From positions 15,166 to 79,165 of the forward strand of contig DASPSJ010000109.1 in NCBI GenBank assembly GCA_035623985.1: a DNA stretch of 64,000 nucleotides, given 5' to 3'. Shown piece after piece: positions 16,702 to 24,486 of this stretch. The notes below the pieces were generated by a model. The model saw only the letters and a program-made list of their open reading frames with translations, was not told the DNA's origin and ran no database searches. The first letter of the stretch is position 1. Every line of letters begins with the position of its first letter. The position numbers were made by a program, and so were the translations under genes. The DNA comes from DAHUYF01 sp035623985. GTDB taxonomy: Bacteria; Pseudomonadota; Alphaproteobacteria; ATCC43930; CGMCC-115725.

Positions 16702-17778
16702 ATGATGGATAGCGCCGAGCCCCCGGTCGTCACCCGCGAGATCAGGCATCTGCTGGCGCGCGATTACGCCGCGCTCGATCCGGAGCTGGGCCGGGCGATC
16801 CATCTCCTCGCCGGGCGCAACGCGGCGGTAAGCTGGCACAAGCACGGCGTGTTCCTCGATCACCTGATCGGCACCTATCGCATCCTGCGCCTCTGGGGAG
16901 AGCCGCGCGCGACCTGCCTGTGCGGGCTTTTCCACAGCGTCTACGCCAACGAGTACGTCGATCTCGCGCTGTTCGACGCGCGAACCGAGCGCGGCGTCCT
17001 CGCCGAGGCGGTCGGCGGCGAGGTGGAGGAGCTTGCCCATACGCTGTGCCTGATGCCGCGCACCGAGTTCGCGCTCCGCGTCCTCGACGACGCGGCGGCG
17101 TTGCAGCGCGGCATGACCCTCGGCGATCCGCAAGGCGGCGCGGCCTGGCGGCTTTCCGCCGAGACCGTGCGCGCCTTTCTCGCGGTGACGATCGCCGATT
17201 TCGCCGAGCAGTGGTTCGGCTGGCAAGACGAGGTGATGGGCGGCTATCCCCATACCGACGAGCGGCGGCGCGCCGCCGAGCATTGGACGAAGGCGCTGTG
17301 GCCGGGACCCTTGCAGCCGAGCGCCGCCAATATGAGCCTGCAATCGCGATTGGCGCGGCGCCTGCCCGAGTTCCCGGGGCCGGTTCCGCCGATCTTCGAG
17401 CGCTGCACGCGCCTGTTGTCGCCGGAGGACGAGGCGGCGGCGGCGGCGCTCTATTGGCGCGTCGCGGGCGCCGGGCCGGCGCCGGACTCGATCGGGCGCG
17501 CCGCCGACATGCTCGCCGAGGCGATCGCGCGCAACCCCTGGCTCGGCGAAGCCCATCTGCATCTCGCCCAGCTCGAGCTGCTCGAAGGCGATTTCGCCGC
17601 GGCGGGCGAGCATGCGCAGCGCGGCTTGCGCCTGCTGCTGGACTGGGGAACGCCGCGCGACAAGCGGATCCCGTGGGAAGGCTGGGTCGCCTGGTCGCGC
17701 GTCCTCATCAAGGGGGCGCGCGAGCGCGCCTGGCCGCAGACCCTGCGCGCCCTCAACAATCTCGGCCTGGTCGAGTAG
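16702..17778 (+). CDS. DUF6817 domain protein with TPR-like tail
   Basis: A 358-aa cytoplasmic protein. Residues about 25-125 form the DUF6817 module, an HD-like metal-binding helical domain, seen as WHKHGVFLDHLIGTYRIL and then CGLFHSVYANEYVD. The C-terminal 120 residues (LYWRVAG..., AEAIARNPWLGEAHLHLAQL, GDFAAAGEHAQRGLRLLL) look like two tetratricopeptide-type helix pairs. No catalytic function is known to me for the family. The start is one of two adjacent ATGs after GAGGGAGGA. It lies between the permease and larA in one transcription unit, suggesting an accessory or regulatory part in 2-hydroxyacid metabolism. Confidence 0.75.
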   Translation: MMDSAEPPVVTREIRHLLARDYAALDPELGRAIHLLAGRNAAVSWHKHGVFLDHLIGTYRILRLWGEPRATCLCGLFHSVYANEYVDLALFDARTERGVLAEAVGGEVEELAHTLCLMPRTEFALRVLDDAAALQRGMTLGDPQGGAAWRLSAETVRAFLAVTIADFAEQWFGWQDEVMGGYPHTDERRRAAEHWTKALWPGPLQPSAANMSLQSRLARRLPEFPGPVPPIFERCTRLLSPEDEAAAAALYWRVAGAGPAPDSIGRAADMLAEAIARNPWLGEAHLHLAQLELLEGDFAAAGEHAQRGLRLLLDWGTPRDKRIPWEGWVAWSRVLIKGARERAWPQTLRALNNLGLVE

Positions 17779-17822
17779 CCGGGCCGCCCGCGAAAGGACC
17801 ACCGCGAAAGGAGCACCGCGCC

Positions 17823-19109
17823 ATGAAGATCGAGCTGAGATACGGGCGAGGCGTCGTTCCCGTCACTGTGCCCGAGGGATTGCAGTGCACGATCATCCGC
17901 AAGGGGTCGAGCCGGCCGCTGGCCGATCCGCATCAGGCGATCGAGCGCGTCTTCGACGCGCCAATCGGCGCAGCGCCGCTCGAGACCGTCGCGCGCGGCA
18001 AGAAGAGCGCCTGCATCCTCATCTGCGACGTGACGCGGCCGGTGCCCAACCACCTTTTCCTCCAGCCGCTCATCCGCCGGCTCATCGGCGCCGGCATTCC
18101 CGCCGAGGCCATCACGGTGCTCGTCGCCACCGGGCTGCATCGGCCCAATGAAGGGGAGGAGCTGGCGCGGCTCGTCGGCGATCCCTGGGTGCTCGAGACG
18201 GTGCGGGTGGTCAATCACTTCGCGCGCAACGACGCCGACCACGCCGATCTCGGCCGCACGCGCAGGCGCGGCACGCCGGTCAAGGTCGACCGCCGCTTCG
18301 TCGAGGCCGAGCTGCGCATCGCCACCGGCCTCGTCGAGCCGCATTTCATGGCCGGCTATTCCGGCGGCCGCAAGGTGGTGGCGCCCGGCATCTGCCATGC
18401 CGACGTGATCCGGACCTTCCACAGCGCGCGGTTCATGGAGGATCCGAACGTCATCGAGTGCAATCTGGTCGACAACGCGCTGCATGAAGAGCAGCTCGAA
18501 GTCGTGCGCATGATCGGCGACATCCTGGCGCTCAACACCGTGGTCAACGAGGAGCGCGAGCTGATCCACGTCACCTTCGGCGCGATCGTCGAGAGCCATC
18601 TCGCCGCGGTGCGCTTCGTCGAGGAGTTCGTGCGGATCCCGGTGCCGCGCCGCTTCAAGACGGTGGTGACCTCCTCGGCGGGCTATCCGCTCGACGAGAA
18701 CTATTACCAGACGGTCAAAGGCATGGTGACGCCGCTCAGCATCCTCGAGCCCGGCGGCACCCTGATCATCGCCTCGGCCTGTCCCCGCGGCCTGGGCTCG
18801 GAGGAATTCCGCGCCTCGCAGCGCCGCCTCCTCGCCATCGGGCCCGATGCCTTCATGAAAAGCATCCTGGCGAAGAGCATGGCCGATATCGACGAATGGC
18901 AGTCGGAGATGTATCTGAAGGCGCGGCGGGTCGGCATGATCCAGCTCTTCACCGACGGGCTTTCCGCCGAGGACCGCACCTTGACCGGCGTCGAGGTGAT
19001 CGACGACGTCGACGCGGCGGTGCGCGCCTCGGTCGCGGCGAGCGGCGACCGCGCCATCGCCGTCATCCCGGAGGGCCCCTATGTCGTGCCGAAATACGTG
19101 GCCGCGTGA
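17823..19109 (+). CDS. larA: LarA-family nickel-pincer racemase/epimerase
   Basis: A 428-aa member of the lactate racemase superfamily, which uses the nickel-pincer nucleotide (NPN) to invert 2-hydroxyacids by hydride transfer. The key residues fall at almost the same numbers as in the Lactobacillus plantarum enzyme: DVTRPVPNH near 69, His106 (TGLHRPNE), His174 (VEPHFMAGYSGGRK), Lys184, which would hold the cofactor through its thioamide, and His200 (RTFHSARF). The superfamily contains many substrates besides lactate, so the exact one is open. larC begins at the base after the larA stop codon. The glcDEF genes upstream would consume the D-enantiomer it makes. Confidence 0.9.
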   Translation: MKIELRYGRGVVPVTVPEGLQCTIIRKGSSRPLADPHQAIERVFDAPIGAAPLETVARGKKSACILICDVTRPVPNHLFLQPLIRRLIGAGIPAEAITVLVATGLHRPNEGEELARLVGDPWVLETVRVVNHFARNDADHADLGRTRRRGTPVKVDRRFVEAELRIATGLVEPHFMAGYSGGRKVVAPGICHADVIRTFHSARFMEDPNVIECNLVDNALHEEQLEVVRMIGDILALNTVVNEERELIHVTFGAIVESHLAAVRFVEEFVRIPVPRRFKTVVTSSAGYPLDENYYQTVKGMVTPLSILEPGGTLIIASACPRGLGSEEFRASQRRLLAIGPDAFMKSILAKSMADIDEWQSEMYLKARRVGMIQLFTDGLSAEDRTLTGVEVIDDVDAAVRASVAASGDRAIAVIPEGPYVVPKYVAA

Positions 19110-20315
19110 ATGACCGGCCCGGCCTCTCCCGCGCACATCCTGCTCGATCCGCTCGGCGGCTTTGCCGGCGACATGTTCATCGCCGCGGCGCTCGACGCCT
19201 GGCCCGAGCTGGAGCGGCCGGTGCTCGAGGCGATCGGCGCGAGCGGGCTGCCGCGCGGCTGGGAGGCCACGGTCCGGCGCACGGAGAAGGCCGGCCTCGC
19301 CGCCCGCGCCTTCCACTGCGCCGGGCCGCGCGACGCGCCCGCCAGCGGGCGCTATCGCGACTTCCGCGAGCGCCTTGCCGCAGCACCGCTCGGCGCGGCG
19401 ACGCGCCGCCACGCGCTCGGCCTGCTCGAGCTGCTGGGCGAGGCGGAAGCCCAAGTGCACGGGGTGGCGCGCGACAGCGTCCATTTCCACGAGCTTGCCG
19501 ATTGGGACACCCAGGCCGATCTCGTCGGCGCGGCCCGCCTTATCGAGCAGCTCGAGGGGACGCGCTGGTTCTGCCGGCCGTTGCCGCTGGGCGGCGGCGT
19601 CGTGCGCGGCGCGCACGGCCCCTTGCCGGTCCCCGCTCCGGCAACGACCTGGCTGCTCGAAGGCTTCGCCTGGCGCGAGGACGGCATCGCGGGCGAAAGG
19701 GTGACGCCGACCGGAGCAGCGATCCTGCGCTATCTCGGCGCCGAGCCGCCGCCGGCCGCTTCGCTCGGCCGCCTTGCCGCGAGCGGCGCCGGCGCCGGCA
19801 CGCGCGAGCTTCCGGGCATTCCCAACATCCTCCGCCTGCTCGCCTTCGCCGCCGCCGACCGGCTCGCCGACAGCCTTCTCGTCATCGAATTCGAGATCGA
19901 CGACCAGTCGCCCGAGGACCTCGCGCGCGGCCTCGACCGGCTGCGCGCCCTCGCGGCGGTGCGCGACGTCGTCCTCTTCCAGGGCATCGGCAAGAAGGGA
20001 CGGCCGCTGCAATCGGTGCGCCTGCTCGCCGAGGCGGAGGGGCGCGAGAGCGTGCTCGACGCGATCTTCCGCGAGACGACGACGATCGGCCTGCGGCTGC
20101 GCGAGGAGCAGCGCGTCCTCCTCTCGCGCCGCGTGGTGACGGTGAGCGCCGGCGACCGGCGGGTCCGCGTCAAGCTCGCCGAGCGGCCCGGCGGCGGGCT
20201 CAGCGGCAAGGCCGAGGCCGACGACATTGCCGAAGCCGGCGACGCGGCGGCGCGCCAGGCGCTGCGCGCGGCGGCGGTGCGGCAGGCGCTGGCGGACGAG
20301 GAGGAGCATGGTTGA
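19110..20315 (+). CDS. larC: Nickel insertion protein LarC
   Basis: A 401-aa CTP-dependent nickel-insertion enzyme (LarC) that completes the NPN cofactor. HILLDPLGGFAGDMFIAAA at the N terminus, VHFHELADWDTQADLVGAA and GIPNILRLL are family motifs. Here it is one uninterrupted reading frame; in L. plantarum the full protein needs a ribosomal frameshift (larC1/larC2). It starts directly after the larA stop codon and overlaps larE by 8 bases. Confidence 0.92.
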   Translation: MTGPASPAHILLDPLGGFAGDMFIAAALDAWPELERPVLEAIGASGLPRGWEATVRRTEKAGLAARAFHCAGPRDAPASGRYRDFRERLAAAPLGAATRRHALGLLELLGEAEAQVHGVARDSVHFHELADWDTQADLVGAARLIEQLEGTRWFCRPLPLGGGVVRGAHGPLPVPAPATTWLLEGFAWREDGIAGERVTPTGAAILRYLGAEPPPAASLGRLAASGAGAGTRELPGIPNILRLLAFAAADRLADSLLVIEFEIDDQSPEDLARGLDRLRALAAVRDVVLFQGIGKKGRPLQSVRLLAEAEGRESVLDAIFRETTTIGLRLREEQRVLLSRRVVTVSAGDRRVRVKLAERPGGGLSGKAEADDIAEAGDAAARQALRAAAVRQALADEEEHG

Positions 20316-21114
20316 AGCGACCTCTGCGCTGCGGCGCGTCTTCGAAAGCTGCGCCCGCGTCGCGGTGGCGGTGAGCGGCGGCGTCGACAGCATGACGCTC
20401 GCTCACGTCGCTCACGCGCATTTCGGCGCGCGCGCGCGCTTCTTCCACGCCGTCTCGCCGGCCGTGCCGCGCGCCGCGACCGAGCGCGTCAAGGCGCATG
20501 CCGAACGCGGCGGCTGGCGGCTCACCTGCCTCGAGGCCGGCGAGTTCGCCGATCCGCGCTATCGCAGCAACCCGGTCAACCGCTGCTATTTCTGCAAGAG
20601 CAACCTTTACGACGGCATCGCCGCGCTGAGCGACGCCGTCGTCTTCTCCGGCGCCAATCTCGACGACCTCGCCGATTACCGGCCGGGCCTCGAGGCGGCG
20701 AGCGAGCGCGGCGTGCGCCACCCCTTCATCGAGGCCGGCCTCGGCAAGGCGGCGATCCGCGCTCTCGCCCGGCATCTCGGCCTCGACGAGCTGAGCGAGC
20801 TGCCGGCGGCGCCCTGCCTCTCCAGCCGCGTCGAGACCAGGCTCGCCATCGATCCCGGCGAGCTTGCCCTCATCGATGCGGTCGAGGAAAGCCTCCGCGC
20901 CGCCCTGGGCCCGGTCGACCTGCGCTGCCGCCTCACCGCCGCCGGCGCAAGGCTCGAGCTTGCCGGCGCGGCGCTCGACCGCTTCCTCTCCGCCGACTTC
21001 GCCGAGCTGCGCCGGCGCGCCGAGGCGATGATCCGCGGCGCCGGCAAGCCCTATCTCGGCGCCGCCCCCTATCGCCGCGGCAGCGCCTTCCTGCGTCCCA
21101 CCGCCGATGCGTGA
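20308..21114 (+). CDS. larE: ATP-dependent sulfur transferase LarE
   Basis: A 268-aa PP-loop ATPase that adenylates pyridinium-3,5-biscarboxylic acid mononucleotide and donates sulfur for NPN synthesis. The ATP loop is VSGGVDSMT (22-30). Three conserved cysteines are seen: Cys93 and Cys96 (NRCYFCKSNLY) and Cys170 (AAPCLSSR). Cys170 matches the sacrificial Cys176 of L. plantarum LarE. The additional CxxC suggests the three-cysteine class, which is thought to bind a 4Fe-4S cluster and turn over catalytically. The start is the ATG at 20308 after GAGGAG, overlapping larC by 8 bases. Confidence 0.92.
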   Translation: MVEATSALRRVFESCARVAVAVSGGVDSMTLAHVAHAHFGARARFFHAVSPAVPRAATERVKAHAERGGWRLTCLEAGEFADPRYRSNPVNRCYFCKSNLYDGIAALSDAVVFSGANLDDLADYRPGLEAASERGVRHPFIEAGLGKAAIRALARHLGLDELSELPAAPCLSSRVETRLAIDPGELALIDAVEESLRAALGPVDLRCRLTAAGARLELAGAALDRFLSADFAELRRRAEAMIRGAGKPYLGAAPYRRGSAFLRPTADA

Positions 21115-21772
21115 CCGGATCTGCATGGATTGGGGGCGCGAGGCGCGCACCGGCATCGGCGAGGCGGTGTTCTGCGCCGGCAAGACGCCCGATCAGATCA
21201 ACGGCATCGTCCATCTCGCCCGCACCGGCGGCCGGCGCCTGCTGCTCACCCGCCTCGAGCACGAGCAGTTCCACTGCCTCGACGCCGGCGCGCGCGGCGC
21301 GCTCGATTTCGATGCGCCTTCGCGCACCGCCACGCTGGGCGGGCCGGCGCCGGAAGCGGCGAGCGACCTGGCCATCATCGTCTGCGCCGGCACCTCGGAC
21401 GTGCCGGTGGCGCTCGAGGCGCGCCGCACCCTCGCCTTCTACGGCGTCGCCGCGCCGCTGATCGGCGACGTCGGCGTCGCCGGGCTATGGCGCCTGCTCG
21501 ACCGCATCGAGGAGATCGCGGCCTTTCCCGTGGTCATCGCCGTCGCCGGCATGGAGGGGGCGCTGTTCTCGGTCCTTGCCGGCGCCGTTCCCGGCCTCGT
21601 CATCGCGGTTCCCTCCTCGGTCGGCTACGGCGTCGCTCAAGGCGGGACGACCGCCTTGCACAGCGCGCTCGCCTCCTGCGCACCGGGCGTCGTCGCGGTC
21701 AACATCGACAACGGCTTCGGCGCCGCCTGCGCCGCGCTCAAGGCGCTGCGCCGGGCGAAGCGGCCGGTCTAG
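21107..21772 (+). CDS. larB: NaAD carboxylase LarB
   Basis: A 221-aa LarB, which carboxylates and hydrolyses nicotinic acid adenine dinucleotide in the first step of NPN synthesis. It resembles PurE: the core motif VVIAVAGMEGALFSVLAG and AVPSSVGYG match the phosphoribosyl-aminoimidazole carboxylase fold, and the N-terminal GEAVFCAGKTPDQINGIV is LarB-specific. It overlaps larE by 8 bases and is the last gene of the operon. Its TAG stop sits in a CTAG at 21769-21772, and a convergent glycosyltransferase frame runs into it from the other strand. Confidence 0.92.
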   Translation: MRDRICMDWGREARTGIGEAVFCAGKTPDQINGIVHLARTGGRRLLLTRLEHEQFHCLDAGARGALDFDAPSRTATLGGPAPEAASDLAIIVCAGTSDVPVALEARRTLAFYGVAAPLIGDVGVAGLWRLLDRIEEIAAFPVVIAVAGMEGALFSVLAGAVPGLVIAVPSSVGYGVAQGGTTALHSALASCAPGVVAVNIDNGFGAACAALKALRRAKRPV

Positions 21773-22987
21773 CGGGGCGGCGGGATCGCCCGACAACAGC
21801 GGCAGGACGTGGCGCAAGGCGAGCGCCACGCCGTCGCTCGCCCGATAGGCGCGCTTCAGCCGCTCGGCGGCGGCGCGGGGACCGCCGTCCGGCGCGAGCA
21901 GCCGCGCCAGCGCGTCGCGGCAATTCTCGTAGGTCAGCGCGCCCGGCGCGATGGCGATGCCGGCGCCGGTCTGTTCGAGGAAATAGCCGTTGATCGGCTG
22001 ATCGCTGCACAGGGGAACGGCGAGTTGCGGGACGCCCTCGTTGAGCGCCTCGGCGATGGTGTTGGCGCCGGCATGGGAAACCGCGATGGCGGCGCGCTTC
22101 AGGAGGTCGAGCTGCGGCGCGTAGCGCACGGCCAGAGTCGAGGGCGGCAGCTCCTCGACGAACGCCGTCTCGGCCATCGGACCCATGGCGGCCACGAGCT
22201 GCAGCCCCAGCGCCTCGGCCGCGCGGGCGACGATGCGGAAGAGATCCGGCTGGTCCCAGTAGAGCGTGCCGAAGCTGACATAGGCGAGTGGCCGGTCGGC
22301 GGCGAGGCGGTGCCAGGGGAAGTCGCGGGGATCGTCGCTGCGCTCGAGATAGATCGCGCGGCCCGCCAGCAGCGTGCGCGGCGGCACGGGGGCGCCGGCG
22401 CGGACGAATTCGGGCACGACGAAGGCGATGTTGAGATAAGGCGAGAAATAATCCCAGCCGGCGAAATTGGCGGGCATGCCGTGCCGCTCGAAGATTTCGG
22501 CGCGGCGCGGCGCCACCGCCGCCAGCGTGCGCGTCAGGTCGCAGGCGAAGCCGGGCGGCATGAGAAAGGCCGGCGAGGTGAGGACGCAGACGTAAGGGAT
22601 GCCCTCCTCATGCGCCGCGATCTGCGCCGGGGAAATCTGGCCGTCGGTGATCAGCAGATCGGCGCCGAACTCGCGCAAGGCGCGCCGGTAGCGCGGGACG
22701 AGCGGCTCGATGCTGTTGACCCGGCCCTCCAGGTTGAACGCGACGTATTTGGCGAAATCGCGCGCCACGCCGGCAAAGAGCAATTCCTGGCCCGGCGGCA
22801 TCCAGTTCCAATCGATCTGCCGCAGCTCGACGCCCGGCACGTCGGGCCGCCCGGTCATTGCGCCCATCGGGCGCGCGAGCCAAACGCCGGTGTGGCCGAG
22901 ATCGACGAGGCCCTTGGCGAGGGCCTGGATCGGGTTGATATGGCCTTTGGCGGCAAAGGAAGAGAAGAGAATGCGGCTCATCGTCAT
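21485..22987 (-). CDS. UDP-glycosyltransferase-like (MGT family), extended into larB
   Basis: A GT1/MGT-type glycosyltransferase. The N-terminal RILFSSFAAKGHINPIQALA is the acceptor-domain start and the sugar-nucleotide motif is VSHAGANTIAEALNEGVPQLAVP followed by LCSDQPINGYF. The normal 400-residue protein ends near 21772, but no stop codon occurs there. The frame continues about 95 further residues, antisense to larB, as low-complexity sequence to 21485. A TAG in the +1 frame (21771-21769) shares the CTAG of the larB stop, so a one-base indel, real or from assembly, may have removed the natural end. The acceptor may be a lipid or a natural product. Confidence 0.8.
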   Translation of the reverse strand: MTMSRILFSSFAAKGHINPIQALAKGLVDLGHTGVWLARPMGAMTGRPDVPGVELRQIDWNWMPPGQELLFAGVARDFAKYVAFNLEGRVNSIEPLVPRYRRALREFGADLLITDGQISPAQIAAHEEGIPYVCVLTSPAFLMPPGFACDLTRTLAAVAPRRAEIFERHGMPANFAGWDYFSPYLNIAFVVPEFVRAGAPVPPRTLLAGRAIYLERSDDPRDFPWHRLAADRPLAYVSFGTLYWDQPDLFRIVARAAEALGLQLVAAMGPMAETAFVEELPPSTLAVRYAPQLDLLKRAAIAVSHAGANTIAEALNEGVPQLAVPLCSDQPINGYFLEQTGAGIAIAPGALTYENCRDALARLLAPDGGPRAAAERLKRAYRASDGVALALRHVLPLLSGDPAAPLDRPLRPAQRLERGAGGAEAVVDVDRDDARCAGGERAVQGGRPALSDAVADRGGNRDDEAGNGAGKDREQRPLHAGDGDDHGKGRDLLDAVEQAP

Positions 22988-23094
22988 CCCCCTTTCATGT
23001 CGGCGCCGCGGCGGCGGCGGCCCGCGGCAGAACGCCGCGCGATGCCGGCGCGTCGCCGCGGCCGGCCACTTTCAAGCGGAGGGAATGCCGCGCG

Positions 23095-23520
23095 CTATTG
23101 CAGGACGGCGATGGTGGCGAGCGCGGCGGCGACGAGGCGCTCGCGCTCGCCCTTCGCGGCAAAGACCTCCGAACGGGCAACGACCATGGACCTGCCGGAC
23201 TTGAGGACGTAGCCGCGGCCGATGAGCTTGTCGCCGACCGCCGGGGCCAGCAGGTTTATCTTGTATTCGGCCGTGACCACGTCGCCCGCGACCGAGCCCG
23301 CCGCCCAGGCGCAAGCGCTGTCGGCGATGCAGCCGATGACCGCGCCATGCGCGTAGCCGTGATGCTGTGTCAACTCGCGGCGCATCGCCACGTGCAGCTC
23401 GGCATAGCCGTCCTCGCATTTGATGATCTCGGGCCTGAGGAAGGCGGCAAAAGGCGTCATGTCGAGCAGCGTCTTGAGATTCTCCACCGTGATGCCGTCC
23501 TTGAAGACCTTTACCGACAT
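23095..23520 (-). CDS. PaaI-type hotdog thioesterase
   Basis: A 141-aa acyl-CoA thioesterase of the PaaI/4HBT hotdog fold. The family core QHHGYAHGAVIGCIADSACAWAA carries the HGxxxxxxD-like active-site helix, followed by EYKINLLAPAVGDKLIGRGYVLKSGRSM, the usual central strand pair. Such enzymes clear unproductive acyl-CoAs. It is a single-gene unit; its partner of similar type is divergent at 24033-24476. Confidence 0.88.
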   Translation of the reverse strand: MSVKVFKDGITVENLKTLLDMTPFAAFLRPEIIKCEDGYAELHVAMRRELTQHHGYAHGAVIGCIADSACAWAAGSVAGDVVTAEYKINLLAPAVGDKLIGRGYVLKSGRSMVVARSEVFAAKGERERLVAAALATIAVLQ

Positions 23521-24032
23521 GGTTCTCCCCCGCTGGATGTGCGCCGGTGGTCCGGCCGGCGCCGCTGCGATGCCTCACGATTCACACAACGCGACGGCCG
23601 ACCCCACAATCGGCATTCCCGTTTCCGCCCCTGCGGCCCGGCACAGCCTCGGCCGCTGCGCACAAGGCGACACGGAAAGACGCGAATTTTGCAAAAACGG
23701 TCCGACGCCGGCGAAGGCAACCTGCCAACGGCTGGGATCGACGCCGGCATGCGGCCGGACTGCCATCGGCTGACGCGGAAATCGTCGCCAACGCTCAGGC
23801 CGCCGACGATGCCGGCGCGATCATCGCAATCGCTGCCAGGCAGCCGAACAACCGTATCGTTGCAATTTTTGGGAGTCAATTGGACAATTGATGCGCCGAA
23901 CCGGGCGGAGAATTTTCGTTTCCAACCTTCGCGCAGAAGACGCATCCGCCGGCGCCGCCGTGATATGGTGTGAGGCGACAATCCCCGGCGATGCCGGCGA
24001 TGCAGAAGAAGGTCAAGGGGAGGGAGAGCAGG
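23521..24032. other. 512-bp divergent intergenic region between two thioesterase genes
   Basis: No gene is supported. It must hold promoters for both flanking hotdog genes. The only clear motif is CAATTG-GA-CAATTG at about 23878-23891, an AT-rich symmetric site about 145 bases upstream of the plus-strand thioesterase. A short open frame (about 23770-23890) reads like coding sequence but has no start signal or recognisable domain. Confidence 0.5.
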
Positions 24033-24476
24033 ATGGCCGAGATCCCCGCCGGCTTCGAGCCGTTGTTCCGCAGCAGCCCCTATACCGAGACGATCGGGCC
24101 GCTCTATCATCGCAAAGGCAGCGCGCCGCTCGTCCTCGCCGTCCGCATTCTCGACAAGCACGCCAATGCGCGCGGCTTCGCGCATGGCGGGCTGCTGCTG
24201 ACGCTGGCCGACCTCGCTCTCGGCTATGCGATGGCTTTCCGCGAGGACCCGCCGGCCTCGCTCATCACCGCCAGCCTGTCGGCCGATTTCGCCGGCACCG
24301 CCAAGGTCGGCGACTGGGTCGAGGCGCATGTCGACATCCAGAAGAGCGGCAGCCGGCTCGCCTTCGCCAACGCCTATCTCACCGTCGGCGGCGAGCGCAT
24401 CCTGCGCGCGAGCGCAGTGTTCGCGCGCATGGGCGCCTTGACGCCGAAAACGCCTCCCGCCGCCGAGGGCGGTTGA
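24033..24476 (+). CDS. Hotdog-fold acyl-CoA thioesterase
   Basis: A 147-aa thioesterase of the PaaI/YbaW-like group. ANARGFAHGGLLLTLADLALGYAM has the HGG...D active-site helix, and SLSADFAGTAKVGDWVEAHVDI with SRLAFANAYL are the following strands. The start is the ATG at 24033 after GGGGAGGGA. It is convergent with the long acyl-CoA synthetase gene, whose stop is 10 bases away. Confidence 0.88.
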   Translation: MAEIPAGFEPLFRSSPYTETIGPLYHRKGSAPLVLAVRILDKHANARGFAHGGLLLTLADLALGYAMAFREDPPASLITASLSADFAGTAKVGDWVEAHVDIQKSGSRLAFANAYLTVGGERILRASAVFARMGALTPKTPPAAEGG

Positions 24477-24486
24477 GGGAGCGTCC

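Noticed and set aside
17451..20393. A 980-residue minus-strand frame over larA and larC
   Set aside because: Product of high GC with few stops on the complement; composition is typical of a shadow frame.
23770..23891. Short open frame ending near CAATTG as a small gene
   Set aside because: Protein-like composition but no start codon with ribosome-binding site and no homology recognised.
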